A stretch of DNA of 57,795 nucleotides from Carpediemonas membranifera (GCA_019828565.1 JAHDYR010000054.1:1-57795), one strand, 5' to 3'. Shown: positions 9,814 to 20,737, counted from the first letter of the stretch. Notes: generated by a model not told the origin, from the sequence alone. Made by a program: numbers and translations.

Positions 9814-11057
9814 TTACATATCAATAATCAATGATAGATCACGATGAACCCTCCAAACTCGTCCTCTTCTCTTTGTGTGGGGGTTCATGATGCTTCTGTA
9901 ATCTTGGTGGTGTGTCTTGCAAGTTATTGTTCGATTATCGTGAACCGGCATGCCACATGCAATGCATCGGCCAGCAAATCGGGTTTCTCGAAGTGCTTCA
10001 ACGGTGAGTTTGGCGGCAGCGAGCGTTTCCTGAGAGATTGTCACCTGGTCGTTGATCATCAGTGGTGTTGATGCGAACGTTGCTGCTAGGGCGGCGATAT
10101 CGTTGAGATGTTCAGCGCACATCAAAGCTGTTGGTCTATCCTCCGGATTATAGCTGAGCATCCCCATTGCAAGGTCATAAAGGCTCCTATACTGTGTCGG
10201 AGGGCTTCCTCTCGTGCAGAGAGTCGGATTGATCATCAAACCACGGGCTGCATTCTTCTTCTTGCTGTGTATCGTGATTTCGCGGCCGTAGAAGTACGCC
10301 ATGTTATATAGAGCGCCAATATGCTCGTCTGGGTTACTTGGCTTGCCACCATCCACTCTCACAGATCGAAATGGAGACTTATCCAGTCGCAATGCCATCA
10401 TGAGGACGATAACGCCGCAGGAAAAGATGTCGTATGCCGCATCAACTGTGTGCATGTTGGTGTTTCTGGTTGTGGTGTTCCTGGAAGCCTGGAAGGGGTT
10501 CAAATTCTGTGGTTCCCGCATAGCTACTTCGATTTCCGACTGAGTTCGTCGGCACGAAGCTCGGGGGGGATAAAACCAGGTGTCCCTCTCATGTCTTGTC
10601 CCATATACCTGTTAATCCCAGTAGGAGCCTCTATTTTGATGGCAGAGCCGAAGTCAATGAGTAATCCACCGTCTTCTCGGTTGAAAAGGTAGTTGTCGGG
10701 CTTGATGTCGCCGTGGATGAATCCATTCTCATGCACATGGCTGAGAGCTAACAGTAAGTGCCGCAAGTAGCGACATTGATCCGGTACTGGTAGTGCCAGA
10801 ACGTCTCGCCACGACATATGGTCAACAAAGCGAGTGGCAAACGCTTGATCGCTGTCAACAAAGCCCACATCGACGATTGTAACAATAAATGGGCTTTTCA
10901 TTGCCTGAAGTATCGTCTTTTCGTGTGTCAGGCGAAGTGTCATACAGTTATCGACCTTGACGACAGTTTTGACCCCGCTAATGTCGGCAATGTACGTATT
11001 ACTGTAGTTAGTCTTGTGTAGTTGCGTCAAATCGGCAGCGGAGAGCTTAAAGACCAT
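9814..11057 (-). CDS. CDC7-like serine/threonine protein kinase
   Basis: I choose ATG 11057 (MVFKLSAADL), as upstream in-frame codons have no ATG. The N-lobe has VVKVD for the ATP lysine. The catalytic loop is HGDIKPDNYLFN, then LLIDFGSA (DFG) and RGTPGFIPPEL (the APE motif as PPE). The wording around NYLFN and GTPGF resembles CDC7-type kinases, which phosphorylate chromatin-bound proteins. Lys, Asp and DFG are all present, so activity is plausible. A frame change near 10535 splits the ORF before AAYDIFSCGVIVLMMALRLD. The C-terminus adds CIACGMP and CKTHH, a possible zinc site. Promoter hairpin and GCACTTTAAAG lie immediately upstream. A second, decayed copy lies at 4843-5700. Confidence 0.75.
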
Positions 11058-11061
11058 TTCC

Positions 11062-11126
11062 ACAGACGTCTGTTGCAAAAATGACTTTAAAGTGCGTTTT
11101 TGGCAGATTTTGCAACAGACGTCTGT
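11062..11126. promoter_or_regulatory. Perfect promoter hairpin of the kinase gene
   Basis: Arms ACAGACGTCTGTTGCAAAA (11062-11080) and its exact reverse complement (11108-11126) enclose a 27-nt loop that contains ACTTTAAAGTGCG. The structure ends 4 nt before the kinase ATG. Each arm also holds the smaller palindrome ACAGACGTCTGT. Confidence 0.7.
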
Positions 11127-11521
11127 TGAAATTGGTTTTGAGTACGAATTGTGAAATTTTGAGTCTATCTGCTGAATCAGGAGGCCATTTTGAGTAATCT
11201 AAGACTCACCTCGAACATGTGTCAAATCTGGCAAATCAGAAGTCAATAAAAAAAGGGCAGAGAGGAGGAAGCGACCCATAAGGCGTACTTATGGACCATT
11301 TCCTCCCCCCAGCCCGATTTTTGAGTCTGAACTCCCAAGGAATAATTGTCCCTATGTTACTCTTTTCTAGCAGGATTTAAAGCTCAAAACTACGCATGAG
11401 TAGTCCTCATGTGTAGGCATGTATTCAACCTCATTTATAGATTATGAATACAGCTCGTTGTTGATTTATTTTTTTTCTTACCGAGTCGAAATGCTAGGGA
11501 ATTTCCCCCGAGGAAATTCCC
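11127..11521. other. Intergenic, palindrome-rich
   Basis: No coding frame recognised. At 11498-11545 there are three copies of GGAAATTCC-like words in inverted arrangement, so the stretch can fold into a strong hairpin at the 3' end of the next gene. Confidence 0.5.
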
Positions 11522-12308
11522 CTACCCAATAAGGGAAATTCCTGAACCCTGGACAGTATGCTTCTTCGTCAGAGCATGATGTTCACTTGTCGCAACGAGC
11601 GACACTGGCGACTTAAGCAGCGCGATGAACGCCCTGACGTTATCGTGCAATGGAACCGAGAAGGCCTGGGCCAAGCTCTCGACCAGCTCCAGGACCTTGG
11701 GCAGGGTGTCGGGCTCAAGCTCATTGTGAGCTGCGCGGTTCCGGTACTCAACGAGATCACGAATGATCTTGGCATGGGCTTTGTTGTACGCCGCTCGATT
11801 GGACATCTCACGAAGGATTCTTGATGAATCCACGTCCTGTTCGAGCTCTTTGCCGAGGAGGTCCTTCTCGGTGCTATTGGGCTTGCACCCGGGGTTAAAT
11901 TCAGGCGAGGCCAAGATCTTCCGCATCCAAGGGACCATCATGGCGAGCAGCTGAAGAACTCGCGCATTATCGCCAAGGATGCGGAGCTGCTCATCGTTCC
12001 ATGGTGAAATGAACAGGTGATGATCTTGTCGAGCGGATGATTGCCCTTTGAGAGGTGCTTGGCGATGCTTAGCGCGATATCGGTCCATCCACAACTGTGG
12101 ATGACGAGCAATTTAAGGTAGGTGCCGCATCAGTCAATAACCCCGTGCTATCGTGCAATAGAACACAGTTAACACTGCTTTCCATGCGCAGCAACACAGC
12201 CTGTGGCGGAGAGACGCCCGGTATGGACGACACCAGGTGATCCACAAACGTGGATTGGCCAATTACGTCGGCCCCTCCCATCCCGCATCCCTCAGGATAC
12301 GCAAGCAC
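11522..12308 (-). CDS. Unrecognised protein with HEPN-like RNxxxH motif
   Basis: Two overlapping minus frames, joined near 12080. The first (12069-12308) contains GMGGADVIGQSTFVDHL and VLLHDSTGLLTD. These look like a P-loop with Lys replaced by Gln and a DxxG motif, as in large GTPases, but the match is weak. The second frame is all-helical and includes DLVEYRNRAAHNEL, which resembles the R-x4-H core of HEPN domains (RNA-binding or RNase helical bundles). No clear start codon was found. I would treat both domain guesses as hypotheses. Confidence 0.35.
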
Positions 12309-12409
12309 AAGCTCTCTCCCTGCAGCACCTCTCTGGCGCTCTCTAAAAATCGTCGTATAGCGTAAACAGAATGTGCCGCATCAGTCATTCGTTCATTTTA
12401 TTCCACTTA

Positions 12410-13597
12410 TCACTCTTGGTCATCCTCCTCATCACTCACCTCCTCGCGGATACTGACATCATCACGAGCCTCGTCATCCGCGAGTGTCAATGGCTCTGTA
12501 ATAGCGCGGGCAGCGTTGGTATACTCACCGTTGAACTGTCGCTGGCCTCTCTGAATGCGAGGAAAGCAATTCACGCACACCGGAACACGACGAGAAGGAC
12601 GCTTCAACATGTCAGTTCCAGTGTCAAAAACGGTGTCCGCGATATGATCCGGACAGAACCAGTTGGAACAAAAGTAGCAGAGCATGCTGGGTCCATCCTT
12701 AATACTTCTACCACAGTCCGCTGCTTGGGTGGTCTCGGTTGGAGGTGTACGATGAAAGCACTCGTCGTTACCATTGATTGCCTTACAGTCATCGCAGATG
12801 GATATCTTCTGCTTATCGGCCCTGTTAGATGCCGGGTATGCCATTCGCTCCTCCAAGTAGCCACTGACACAGCTATAATGGAAGTACCTCTCGCATTGTT
12901 GGCACTGCAGGGAGTTGTCGTCCTCAATCTTCAGCAGCAGATTCATCGGATCGTGACAGACCCCACAACACATGCGCAATGAGTTTCGTAGCTGCTGATA
13001 AGTGAAGTTGTCGAGTGCGTGGCGCCGGTTCATTCCTGTCTGGATAAGTGCCGTTGCCTGCGCCACACATGTGGAAAATTGGGAAGCGACTTGGTCGATG
13101 TGCGCTGCTTCCCGCTGTCTGTGTTCACTGGCCAGATTGTCACGAACAGTTACGACCGACTGAGGGGCGGGTTGAGACTGTTTCCGAGCCCTCTTGTCCT
13201 TCTTCTTCGAATAGGTCTGGAAGGGGATGCTGATGTAGCGCGAAACCGGAGGCTGCCATACCACAGTGCTAGTGGTACCTGATGCTGCCTGCAGGTTGTC
13301 CTGCAGCCTTGATAGGTTGATCTCGCCGAAGTCCTTGAGGAACACACCCTTGACCTTACCCTCGGTGTTGATCTGGTAAGACGAGGGGGCGAGTCCATCC
13401 AGAGCGTGGATAAGGGCATGACGAAGAGAACAAGCCATTGCTTGCTTCTTCTTGTAGAGAGCTCGGATATCATCTGGCAGAATAGCCCAGCACACCTCTG
13501 AAACCGCAACAGGCATGGCTTGAGCACAATCGCGTTGAAAGTAGAATACTTCTTTTGCAATTGCAATCAGGATTTCTCGTTTTTGGGTCTTTTCCAT
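12410..13597 (-). CDS. PHD/RING-like zinc-finger protein
   Basis: Intact ORF of 395 codons from ATG 13597. The first ~120 residues are helical and shared with the gene at 48321. A basic linker follows (KKKDKRARKQ). The cysteine-rich part starts MCCGVCHDPM, then CQQCERYFHYSC, then CDDC, giving a PHD- or RING-type C4HC3 cross-brace. A second treble of CYFC, CPDH and CVNC forms another zinc site. The end is very acidic (SDEEDD). PHD fingers commonly read the H3 N-terminus. Given the H3-mimic gene nearby, H3-tail binding is a reasonable but untested inference. A TTAAAGTGC motif lies about 25 nt upstream. This is one of the few cluster genes with no frame break. Confidence 0.75.
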   Translation of the reverse strand: MEKTQKREILIAIAKEVFYFQRDCAQAMPVAVSEVCWAILPDDIRALYKKKQAMACSLRHALIHALDGLAPSSYQINTEGKVKGVFLKDFGEINLSRLQDNLQAASGTTSTVVWQPPVSRYISIPFQTYSKKKDKRARKQSQPAPQSVVTVRDNLASEHRQREAAHIDQVASQFSTCVAQATALIQTGMNRRHALDNFTYQQLRNSLRMCCGVCHDPMNLLLKIEDDNSLQCQQCERYFHYSCVSGYLEERMAYPASNRADKQKISICDDCKAINGNDECFHRTPPTETTQAADCGRSIKDGPSMLCYFCSNWFCPDHIADTVFDTGTDMLKRPSRRVPVCVNCFPRIQRGQRQFNGEYTNAARAITEPLTLADDEARDDVSIREEVSDEEDDQE

Positions 13598-14085
13598 GAT
13601 GCCTGTATGTGCACTTTAAGGTTGAAGATTGCTCACACAATTTGACTTTTCTTTATCGAATGGGATAAAGTTGAAGTAAATAAAGTACTATTCCGTTGCT
13701 AGGACAGCAAGGGGATGTTACAGTAGGAGTTTCAACACTTTTTGAGAGGATACCCCTCAGAGGTGACAGTGCAACACCCGAAATTTTGTCTATACACGTC
13801 ATATACAAGGTCTAATGCATCTTTGCCAACCACTTTTAGCGTTTGTATGTGTCAGATGATCGAGTTCTGAAGAGCGACTTTGGCCAAGTCATGCGACCTT
13901 ATCCTGCACTGACGATACGGAAAACGATCATAAATATTTTTTGTGACATCGACATGCGCTAATAATGTTTCCAGAGGTAGAACTAGGCTAGTAGAAGACT
14001 GTCACCCACTTTGGGGATGATCCGACGACATCGATCAAAATCAATCAAGGATTCCGGGACTTGATTCTGGGACTTTAAGTCCCGG
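13598..14085. other. Intergenic boundary between gene cluster and retroelement array
   Basis: No gene recognised. A palindromic GGGACTTTAAGTCCC sits near 14070, at the end of the following ORF. Base composition changes from about even to GC-rich across this stretch. Confidence 0.5.
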
Positions 14086-14772
14086 TTAGAGTACCGGAAA
14101 ACGCAGCATGTCGGCGCGGAGGTAAGCGTAAACGTCGGGGAAATCAGCACGCTTTGGCCAGGCGGCCAGGTCGGGCTTCTCATCTATGGTGGGCTCCGGG
14201 ACCTTGTCAGAGAAATCTGGGAGTGTCATGTCGGTCCCGTCAGGCACGGGGACAGTCGGGGTTGCGGCGCTGAAGAGGTCGGACCATCTGTTGGCCGCGG
14301 GGTCCTTCATGTACGAGGTGATGAATGTCCTGGCCTTCTCAGTGGCCTCCGGGATTGCGCGTTGTATCTCTGCCGAGATTGACTCCTTTGTCAGGCTGGT
14401 GAGGGCCGGGTCCTTGAAGTTTGAAGAGACCCGCACACACTCTGCGTACTGCGCTCGCTTGCAGGCCGCCTCAAAGGCAGCAGCGAAACGCTTGGCGATT
14501 GCATCTGCGGTGGGATTGTGGGATATAGCTTGCGGAGCCTCGTCCGAACGGGCCTGAGCTCGGGCTTCGGCGTCAGACATAATGGAGGTCTGGAGGCTCT
14601 CAAGAGTGGGAAATTTCGCTGTCGGACGCCAATCACGCTTTAACTTCGCGACCGTGTCCGCTGTGAGCGTTTGGATGAAAGAAGTTGGGTTTCTCTCGTG
14701 GATAATTGCAGTGGTGTAATCCGCGAGCGCCTGGATTGCGCTTTCTGGATCATTAGTCGTGAATTGCTTCAT
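14086..14772 (-). CDS. Gag-like or unrecognised helical ORF, 228 codons
   Basis: Open minus frame from ATG 14772, alanine-rich and almost wholly helical, with repeated DPESAIQALADY-type segments and a proline-rich C-terminal part. It has the composition of retroelement Gag but no zinc knuckle. It sits directly beside an RNase H fragment of a gypsy-type polyprotein (14815-15069), which supports a retroelement origin. No close relative is seen elsewhere in the window. Confidence 0.35.
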   Translation of the reverse strand: MKQFTTNDPESAIQALADYTTAIIHERNPTSFIQTLTADTVAKLKRDWRPTAKFPTLESLQTSIMSDAEARAQARSDEAPQAISHNPTADAIAKRFAAAFEAACKRAQYAECVRVSSNFKDPALTSLTKESISAEIQRAIPEATEKARTFITSYMKDPAANRWSDLFSAATPTVPVPDGTDMTLPDFSDKVPEPTIDEKPDLAAWPKRADFPDVYAYLRADMLRFPVL

Positions 14773-14814
14773 TTCACCGGTAATATCGATATTGTGCCGT
14801 GTTACGAATGAGTT

Positions 14815-15069
14815 TTATGCAACCAACTCCCGCAGTTTAGGGTCACAGGTGGCACTGTGGCTCTTAGAGAACAGTGAGACGAGTTCCCGGTTACCGGACT
14901 CGTCCTCCTGGACTAAAATACCCCCGAGCCCTTCGTTAGACGCGTCCGTCTCAAGGATCCATTTCTTAGAAAGGTCGGGGAAACTCAGGATCAAGTCGGA
15001 TGATAGCCGTTCCTTCATACTGGTTTTCACGTAGGAACGGTTCCACTTTAAAGGGGAACCGTTCCACAT
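14815..15069 (-). pseudogene. Gypsy-type RNase H fragment
   Basis: The frame reads SKKWILETDASNEGLGGILVQ, the first catalytic strand of a retroelement RNase H (TDAS with downstream GGIL), preceded by the usual RT-connection sequence. It is cut at both sides. At its upstream end lies a small hairpin, GAACGGTTCC / GGAACCGTTC (15035-15064), with ACTTTAAA in the loop. Confidence 0.7.
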
Positions 15070-15249
15070 GACCGGCCAAGATGATTAGATCAAATCAATA
15101 AATATTAACGTTCGAGTAAATCAAAGTATATACATGGAGTCAGTATGTATTGATCAATGCGCTTACTGACCCTTTGCGGTGTTTTTTTGCGTCTGCCGCT
15201 CATGCGGCCATCGACTGTTGAAGAGATTTGAAAGAAATCCACAATATCT

Positions 15250-15354
15250 CAAGATCGTGACAGTCCGGCATCGATATTATTGCGGCTTGCCCTTTGAATT
15301 AGACATAGCTGGGCTGAGACGCATTAATATCGATGCCGGACTGACAGGATCTTG
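15250..15354. repeat. Inverted repeat, 30-bp arms (28/30)
   Basis: Arms 15250-15279 and 15325-15354 pair at 28 of 30 positions around a 45-nt loop. It may be a foldback or MITE remnant, or a structured RNA. A plus ORF of 87 codons (15179-15442) spans it, but its sequence is largely dictated by the inverted repeat. Confidence 0.6.
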
Positions 15355-16265
15355 CGATATAGCACAATTCATGATTGGTCAAAACGAGGTGCAGTTTAAG
15401 AATTTGGATGAAAGCAATATCTCGGAAATGCGGAGAGATTAGCAGATTTCGTTAGTCTAATTCTTGTGGTATTGGTAAATAACACACGTTACAGATATCC
15501 ATTGTGCCAGAGCTCACAATTGTCTGCCGGGTTGACTGCTGCAAAATTGAAGAGATCACTGAAATAAACGTGATGATGTTGTGTAGTACTTGTAGTTATA
15601 CCCTGCTGTGTGCTTTTTGTATCGGTTATCTTCTCCTATCGCTGGTAGTCGTTGCATTTCATTTTTTGCAACTCATTGTGCAGTTTTAGGACTCTTGTCA
15701 AAACAACAAGAAAGCATGGAGAAAGCGGCATCGCGGCTTCTTAACGTAGCTATGGAGATAGATGACCGCCTAGATGAAGTTATACGTCTTCAAGACAATT
15801 TCTATCTCAGTTCTACCTTGAAAGACGATGTTTCGCACGCTCGGATCAGTATAAGTCGTATTAAGGTTGGTGCAAGTATTATTGTCCAATCAAACGAATG
15901 AGCACAAGAGCCGGTCAGGTCGGGGCAAAGTCAACTTGTTTGTGGTTCATCCAAGTTCGTTTACCAAGCATCAGGGATGTCTCAACACACAAACGAAGCA
16001 TAAATAGGATCATTCATGCAATTTACCACAAATACAGACGGTCATGTCCTCCCCATCAGCTTCTCTTAGAGACAAAGTGAGATTCTCTCCTTCTGTGGTG
16101 TTGTACAACACTAACGGGAGGGGAGAGTGATTTATAGAGTCGACACAATGGGTGTCGACATGACTAAACGAGACCCAATATATAATGTATACGCGACACT
16201 ACACTGCCCCCATGATGTCAGTAGGCATCATCAAGCCCGGTAAGGGGACTTTTGTCCTCGAGGTC
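15355..16265. other. No firm gene; short ORF and possible LTR debris
   Basis: A plus ORF from ATG 15716 (62 codons, MEKAASRLLNVAMEIDDRLDE...) is helical and unrecognised. At 16135-16165 the palindromic GTCGACACAATGGGTGTCGAC region and a nearby TGTGGTGTTGTACAACACT (about 16097) look like retroelement terminal sequence. I cannot define ends. Confidence 0.3.
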
Positions 16266-16787
16266 CTAAAGTGCACGACTTGAGCTGGAGTCGGGTGATG
16301 AACGAACGGAGGTAAGAGGAGGCGAAAAAAATAGAAGTGGCATCAGTGTGCATGCGGTTGTTAGGCGGACTCGGTGTGATGACCATTGGTCTCGAAGGTC
16401 GCTCACCGACGAGAATGAGTAAGGTAGGTAAGGTAAGGTAATCTTGAATTTCCGCGTCTCAATCGACCTGTTGAGCTCCCGTAGGTCATGTATTAGCCGT
16501 ATAGAGACCCCGTCCTTCTTGATGACAGGGAAGATGGGGGATATGAGGGCGTCTTGCCTCTCACACGGCACGATTGCCTGAAGTCTTAGAAGCTCACTGA
16601 TCTCCTCGTCGAGATCGTCGAGCGGGCAGTAGGAGTTGGTATTCTCCGGGGTTTTCATGTTGTTAATCCCCACTCCGTGTACAGCGGCAAGAACTTCAGC
16701 AGAAGGCCCTGTCCGAAGCCAATTCTCTGCCATCCTTGTGATAGAGCCCACAACGGGCTGCTCATTCAACGATAAGGCTGTCTCCAA
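16266..16787 (-). pseudogene. YR-type retroelement RT fragment (family f5), internally deleted
   Basis: Begins at ATG 16787 and reads ALISPIFPVIKKDG then IRLIHDLRELN, the first RT motifs, very like SAPIFPVSKG and IRVIHDLREL of family f1. After ETRKFKI the frame runs into a TTACC-repeat scar (16417-16441). The remaining sequence, in another frame, resembles an RNase H start (MHTDATS). The RT core with YxDD is missing. It lies just downstream of the f5 gag at 16867. Confidence 0.65.
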
Positions 16788-16866
16788 CTAAGTCGTCAAG
16801 TCTCTTTCCATATCACACATGAAATGAAGGATAGTTGATGTCGGGCTGTGTAACCTAAAGGTGCAC

Positions 16867-17199
16867 TCACGCTTTACTTGTAAGGTTGGCGCAAGTGCCG
16901 GGTTCTTTGCCCAGCATTTCTCCTCCGTGTGCAGGTGTAAAGATTTTGTCCTGGATAAGCTGGAATAGGTCCTGCATCCGAGAACCTGCCGGCATAGAAG
17001 TCATGTCGGCACGCAGCTCGAAGTGGAAGGACTTCCAGGCTTCGAACTCTTTCACAACTGAGTCCAGGCGAGAAGGCTTGCGCTCTTCAGACGCTTGTTC
17101 TTCCTCGATCTTCACGACCTTGGCAGCGAGGAGTCTATTCGTCTCCCGAAGCTGTAAGAACTCCTCCTTAAGCGCATTCAGCTGCTCTTCGGCCGCCAT
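16867..17199 (-). pseudogene. Gag fragment of YR retroelement f5
   Basis: Begins ATG 17199 (MAAEEQLNALKEEF). It has a coiled-coil N-terminus followed by a helical domain and the same relative position as gag in families f1 and f2. It is truncated before the domain that f1 and f2 share. Between its ATG and the tRNA start at 17401 are 201 nt, taken as the element's 5' terminal region. No zinc knuckle is visible. Confidence 0.5.
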
Positions 17200-17400
17200 C
17201 GGCTTCTCTTCGCGTTCTGATCAAATGATCACTTGGGAGCATTTGACCTGCGAGGACCAAATGGGGCCACCGCGCAGCAGGATCCGTGAGACGAGCCAAG
17301 GCCTCGCCCTGACTCCTCCGACGAATCCCACGGGGTTGGGATGCGCGTGCCAGCCGCCGGATCACGCCTGTCCGAGTCGACCTGCCAGTAGTGGCATGCC

Positions 17401-17482
17401 GTGCGTTTGGCCGAGCGGTCTAAGGCGCTAGCTTCAGGCGCTAGTCTCTTCGGGGGCGTGGGTTCGAATCCCACAGCGCACA
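17401..17482 (+). tRNA. tRNA-Leu(CAG): tRNA-Leu(CAG), copy 1
   Basis: 82 nt. Acceptor stem GTGCGTT/AGCGCAC (one G-U), discriminator A, D arm GCC...GGC, anticodon stem CTAGC/GCTAG with loop TTCAGGC (anticodon CAG), long variable arm CTCTTCGGGGG, and T arm GTGGG/CCCAC with loop TTCGAAT. A box TGGCCGAGCGG and B box GGTTCGAATCC are intact. CCA is not encoded, as in eukaryotes. The first nucleotide coincides with the end of one retroelement region, and another element begins 42-44 nt downstream. Confidence 0.95.
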
Positions 17483-17511
17483 TATGTTTATTGACGAATC
17501 AGTCAGCGCTG

Positions 17512-17881
17512 CCCGACTCGCGGGCCACCTGACCCTCTACACTCTGTAGATCCAACGGGGGAAAGAATATTTACGCAAGAAACCCCTGTTTCGCCGCGTC
17601 AATATTCGAAGACTTACGCGCCTTCGGCTCCTAAGTAAGTCTTGGGTTTCCCTCGCGTACCGACGAGGGACGCTCTCCCGAGCGCGTTCTTACAGCCACC
17701 GGCTGCGAATCGTTCGTCATCTGGCCGCATAAACTGCGCCGACCAATCTTGACCAATGACGCGGGCATCCGGCGATTGCCGGCCTCGCCCACGTCCCGTC
17801 GCCCTTGCGACAATGAGCTGGGGTACTACCCGCCCGACTCGCGGGCCACCTGACCCTCTACACTCTGTAGATCCAACGGGG
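17512..17881. repeat. Split direct repeats B2-A2-B1 of f1
   Basis: B2 17512-17560 and B1 17833-17881 are identical over 49 bp. Of these the first 13 (CCCGACTCGCGGG) also occur next to tRNA copy 2 without f1. A2 (17693-17833) is a 141-bp copy of A1 (21327-21467). Between B2 and A2 is an inverted repeat around GAATATTTACG / GTCAATATTC. The 13-bp shared word looks like a recombination core. Confidence 0.8.
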
Positions 17882-17973
17882 TTGTCCCGCCGGCCGAGGA
17901 GATATCATTAACTCCTAGCTGTCACCTCCCGTGAGGTCGCAACAGCCTGCACCATAAACATCCCATCGAATGT

Positions 17974-19330
17974 TTACAGTGGCTTGCCCAAAAGAGACCT
18001 GGCGATGTCTCTCTGGACCGCGGGGTGCTGGCGGATGCCATTGCCGGTGTACGCCAGCAGGCTCTTCGCGGAGCGCCAGTTCCCCAGTGCCATCAGCACG
18101 TGCTCAGGAGTGCCGGCGACGGCGAGCTCGGTCGCCGCGCCCTTTCTGAAGCTGTGCCAAGTGACGGAGTCGCCAAACACTGCTGCGATCCAGCGCCTCA
18201 TTGCGCCTTCTGACAGCCCCTCTGTCTTGATGATCGTGTCTCCGTTGACCTTCCTCCATAGTGAATCCGTGTCGCGCTTCGTGGCCAAGTTGACCCAAAG
18301 CTGGAGCGCCTTCGCGATGTTGAATGAGTCAAAGGTGGCGTTGACCACGAGCTTCTTCACCGCTGTGGTAGTCTTGGTGCGTGCCATGAACAGCGTCGCG
18401 TCGCCCTCTGGGCTGAACGTCACGTCTCCCCTCGTCAGAGTGAAGATTTCCTTGCCGCGGCTGACAGTTTGGAAGCAGAGTGCGGCGAACAAGACCGCCT
18501 GGAACGTCTTCGGATCTTGTTTCCAACGTCGGAAACCCGACCGGATTATGTCGCTCGTCACCGGTCGAGCCCCCGCCAGTCAGTCTGGTGGTGGATGCTA
18601 CGTTGCGGACTGATCGAATGATCTCGCTGCTGTCCTGCGGGGGGTCCAGTCGCAGATCAGTGGGGCCGCTTTGCAAATCCAGTGTCCCTTCTTGCCGATC
18701 GTGTCGGGCCCCGAGGTCTTGGCTTCGCTCATGAGGTGCTGCCTGAGCTGCGCCGCGTGTGATAGCGTGGTGTCTCTCGACGCGTTGAACTTGACGAGGT
18801 AGCCCGCGACTGCCCTGCGTGACGCCTCTAGGCTCAGATGTGAGAGCCTGTCGTGGTGGAGGAGGAACTCGAAGTCCTGATGATCATCGCGATGAGCCTT
18901 ATCCTGCCCCTCTCGGCCAGCCGCGACAGCTCGGAGTCCGACAGAAGATCTTGGTTCACTCTGAAGTACATCTTGGGAACTGATGAGAGGGCTAGCAAGC
19001 GGCGGAGTTCTGGTGACGGGATGTCCGGAGTCACTATTATCGCAGCTGACCTCCACGTCTGAGGGGATCCAGTCTGGGTCGGCGACCGAATCGTCCGAAT
19101 ATGCAGATATGTCGCTGGAATCATCGCTACTGGAGGAGCTGCGAAGACTCTCATCCCCGTCCAGTCCCGAGACAGGCCGTGTTCTGCGAGAGTCCATCCG
19201 TGCTGAGCGAATCCTGGGAGGGCCAGGCGGCGAGTGGGAGCGGCGGTCGCGTCGACCTGCACTGGTCCCCAGTTGCGCTGGATTCGCTCGAGGACTGAAC
19301 GCGGGGTCGACCACTCGAGCTTCATGAACC
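17974..19330 (-). pseudogene. Tyrosine recombinase of f1, copy 1
   Basis: C-terminal catalytic domain shows the YR signature: Arg in FQTVSRGKEI, HxxR in WHSFRKGAATELA, and the nucleophile Tyr in SLLAYTGNGI. It would cut and rejoin the circular cDNA at the target. The N-terminal part lies in another frame (18598-19330, acidic serine-rich, then a helical core-binding domain LSHAAQLRQHL). Frames change near 18565 (an extra C against copy 2) and at a G6 run near 18640 that both copies share. It overlaps the end of the RT ORF, as in DIRS elements. Confidence 0.7.
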
Positions 19331-20737
19331 GGCTCAGCCTGTCCGGCTCCACGTTGAGGTGTCCTGCGATGTGAAGACATCGAGCCACGAGGTTTCTGCT
19401 GTCGAGGTGTTGTTGCAGCTCGTGGAGTAGGCTCATGACTGTCTGGTCTGCTCTTGTCGATCCGCCCTTGTTGACCCACGAGACTACGGCCGAGTTGTCG
19501 CAGAAAAACTGTCAGGGTGCGCACCTGCGGCTGTGGAGAGATGAGTTCGATGCCCCGAACGACTGCGAAAAGCTCCTTTGTGCAGATGTGGGCGTTCACT
19601 ATGTGCGGGGGGAAGTGCCCATGCGCCGATCTGTTGTTCTCTCCGAGGTATACTCTGGCCCCCCAGCCGAAGCTGGATGCGTCGGACGCCACTGTCATCT
19701 CCAGGGAGCCTGTCATGTCCCAGAGGGCCCTGAGCTCGATAAATGACTTGGCTGGGCGCTGCTGCAGCAGTGAGACCCACTGGGCGAGCTCTTGCTTGAG
19801 GGCTGCATCCAAAGGTACTCTGCCTCTCGGCTGTCTTGCTTGCAACGGCCGCAGCTTGAGCTGTGCTGCATGCGCTGCGGAAGCGAAGAAGGAGAGACGC
19901 CCTAGGATCTTGGAGTAGTCGACGGCGCTGATGGAGTCGCTCTCCAACGCGGATATCAACGTCTGCTGATACTTGCGCGCCTTGTCGCTGGAAAGGCGCA
20001 CTGAAGTGTTCTCCGTATTGATGAGGAGGCCGAGGTACTCCAAGCAGCGTGTAGGCTGAAGAATACACTTGTCCAGCCCCGGAATGAGGCCGAGGGAGCG
20101 CATGAGCTCGAGGGCCTCGTGTGTTGCCCATGCCAGGTGCTCCTTGCGCGCAGACGATAGGAGGAAGTCGTCTAGATACACGCAAACGTGGATCTGGAGG
20201 CGCCTGGCGATGATCTTTGCGGCCTGGATGGTTATTGTCTGAAAGTAGAACGGAGCCGCGGTCCAACCGAAGGGGAGTCCAGTGTAGCAGAATGTCTCGC
20301 CCTCCGGAGTGACCACGCCCAGAAGTGTCCTGTCCTGCTCCCCTGACTGGGACTTGAGAGTACCCCGAGCGGAGGTCGATCTTCGTCATCCAGTCCCCGG
20401 CCGTGAGCGTCGCCAAAGCACGTTTGATGCCGAAGAGGCGGAAGACTCGGGTCTCCTCCGTCACGGTGTTGAGTTCTCGGAGGTCGTGTATTACTCGGAT
20501 GTCGTCCGAGCCTTTCGAAACAGGGAAGATCGGGGCCGAATGGCGGAGGGACTGCAGGGTCGTTCTGCGGAGAATGCCCTCGTTCAACAGCTGTTGGAGC
20601 TTGGCCCGAACACGTGGGTCCAGTCGCGTCTGTGGTGCGGCCGCCGACGGAGGCGCGGTCAGTGATATTGGAACGCCGTCTCTGAGAAGGCTGACGACGT
20701 GCTCTGAGGCGCCGAAGCGCTCCCAGAGTCGCCACAC
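18834..20737 (-). pseudogene. RT/RNase H of f1, copy 1
   Basis: ATG 20737 starts MWRLWERFGASEHVV. RT motifs IRVIHDLREL, KIDLRSGYSQV, GLPFGWTAAP and YLDDFLL (catalytic Asp pair) are present, then RNase H with SDASSFGWGARVY and HIAGHLNVEPD, and a C-terminal PxxxxLPGFAQHGW region of the kind that follows RNase H in DIRS elements. Single-base insertions against copy 2 near 20338 (C), 19504 (A) and 19663 (C) break the frame. RNase H sequence is better preserved here than in copy 2. Confidence 0.8.

Noticed and set aside
11548-11556. ACAGTATG at 11548 as an inverted end of a CATACTGT transposon
   Set aside because: Only eight bases match and it lies inside a coding frame; likely chance.
15179-15442. 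87-codon plus ORF as a gene
   Set aside because: It is spanned by the 30-bp inverted repeat, and its reading frame is most simply a by-product.
17229-17483. Minus ORFs starting MCAVGFEPTPPKRLAPEASA at both tRNA loci
   Set aside because: They are the antisense translation of the tRNA-Leu gene, a well-known spurious protein; not coding.
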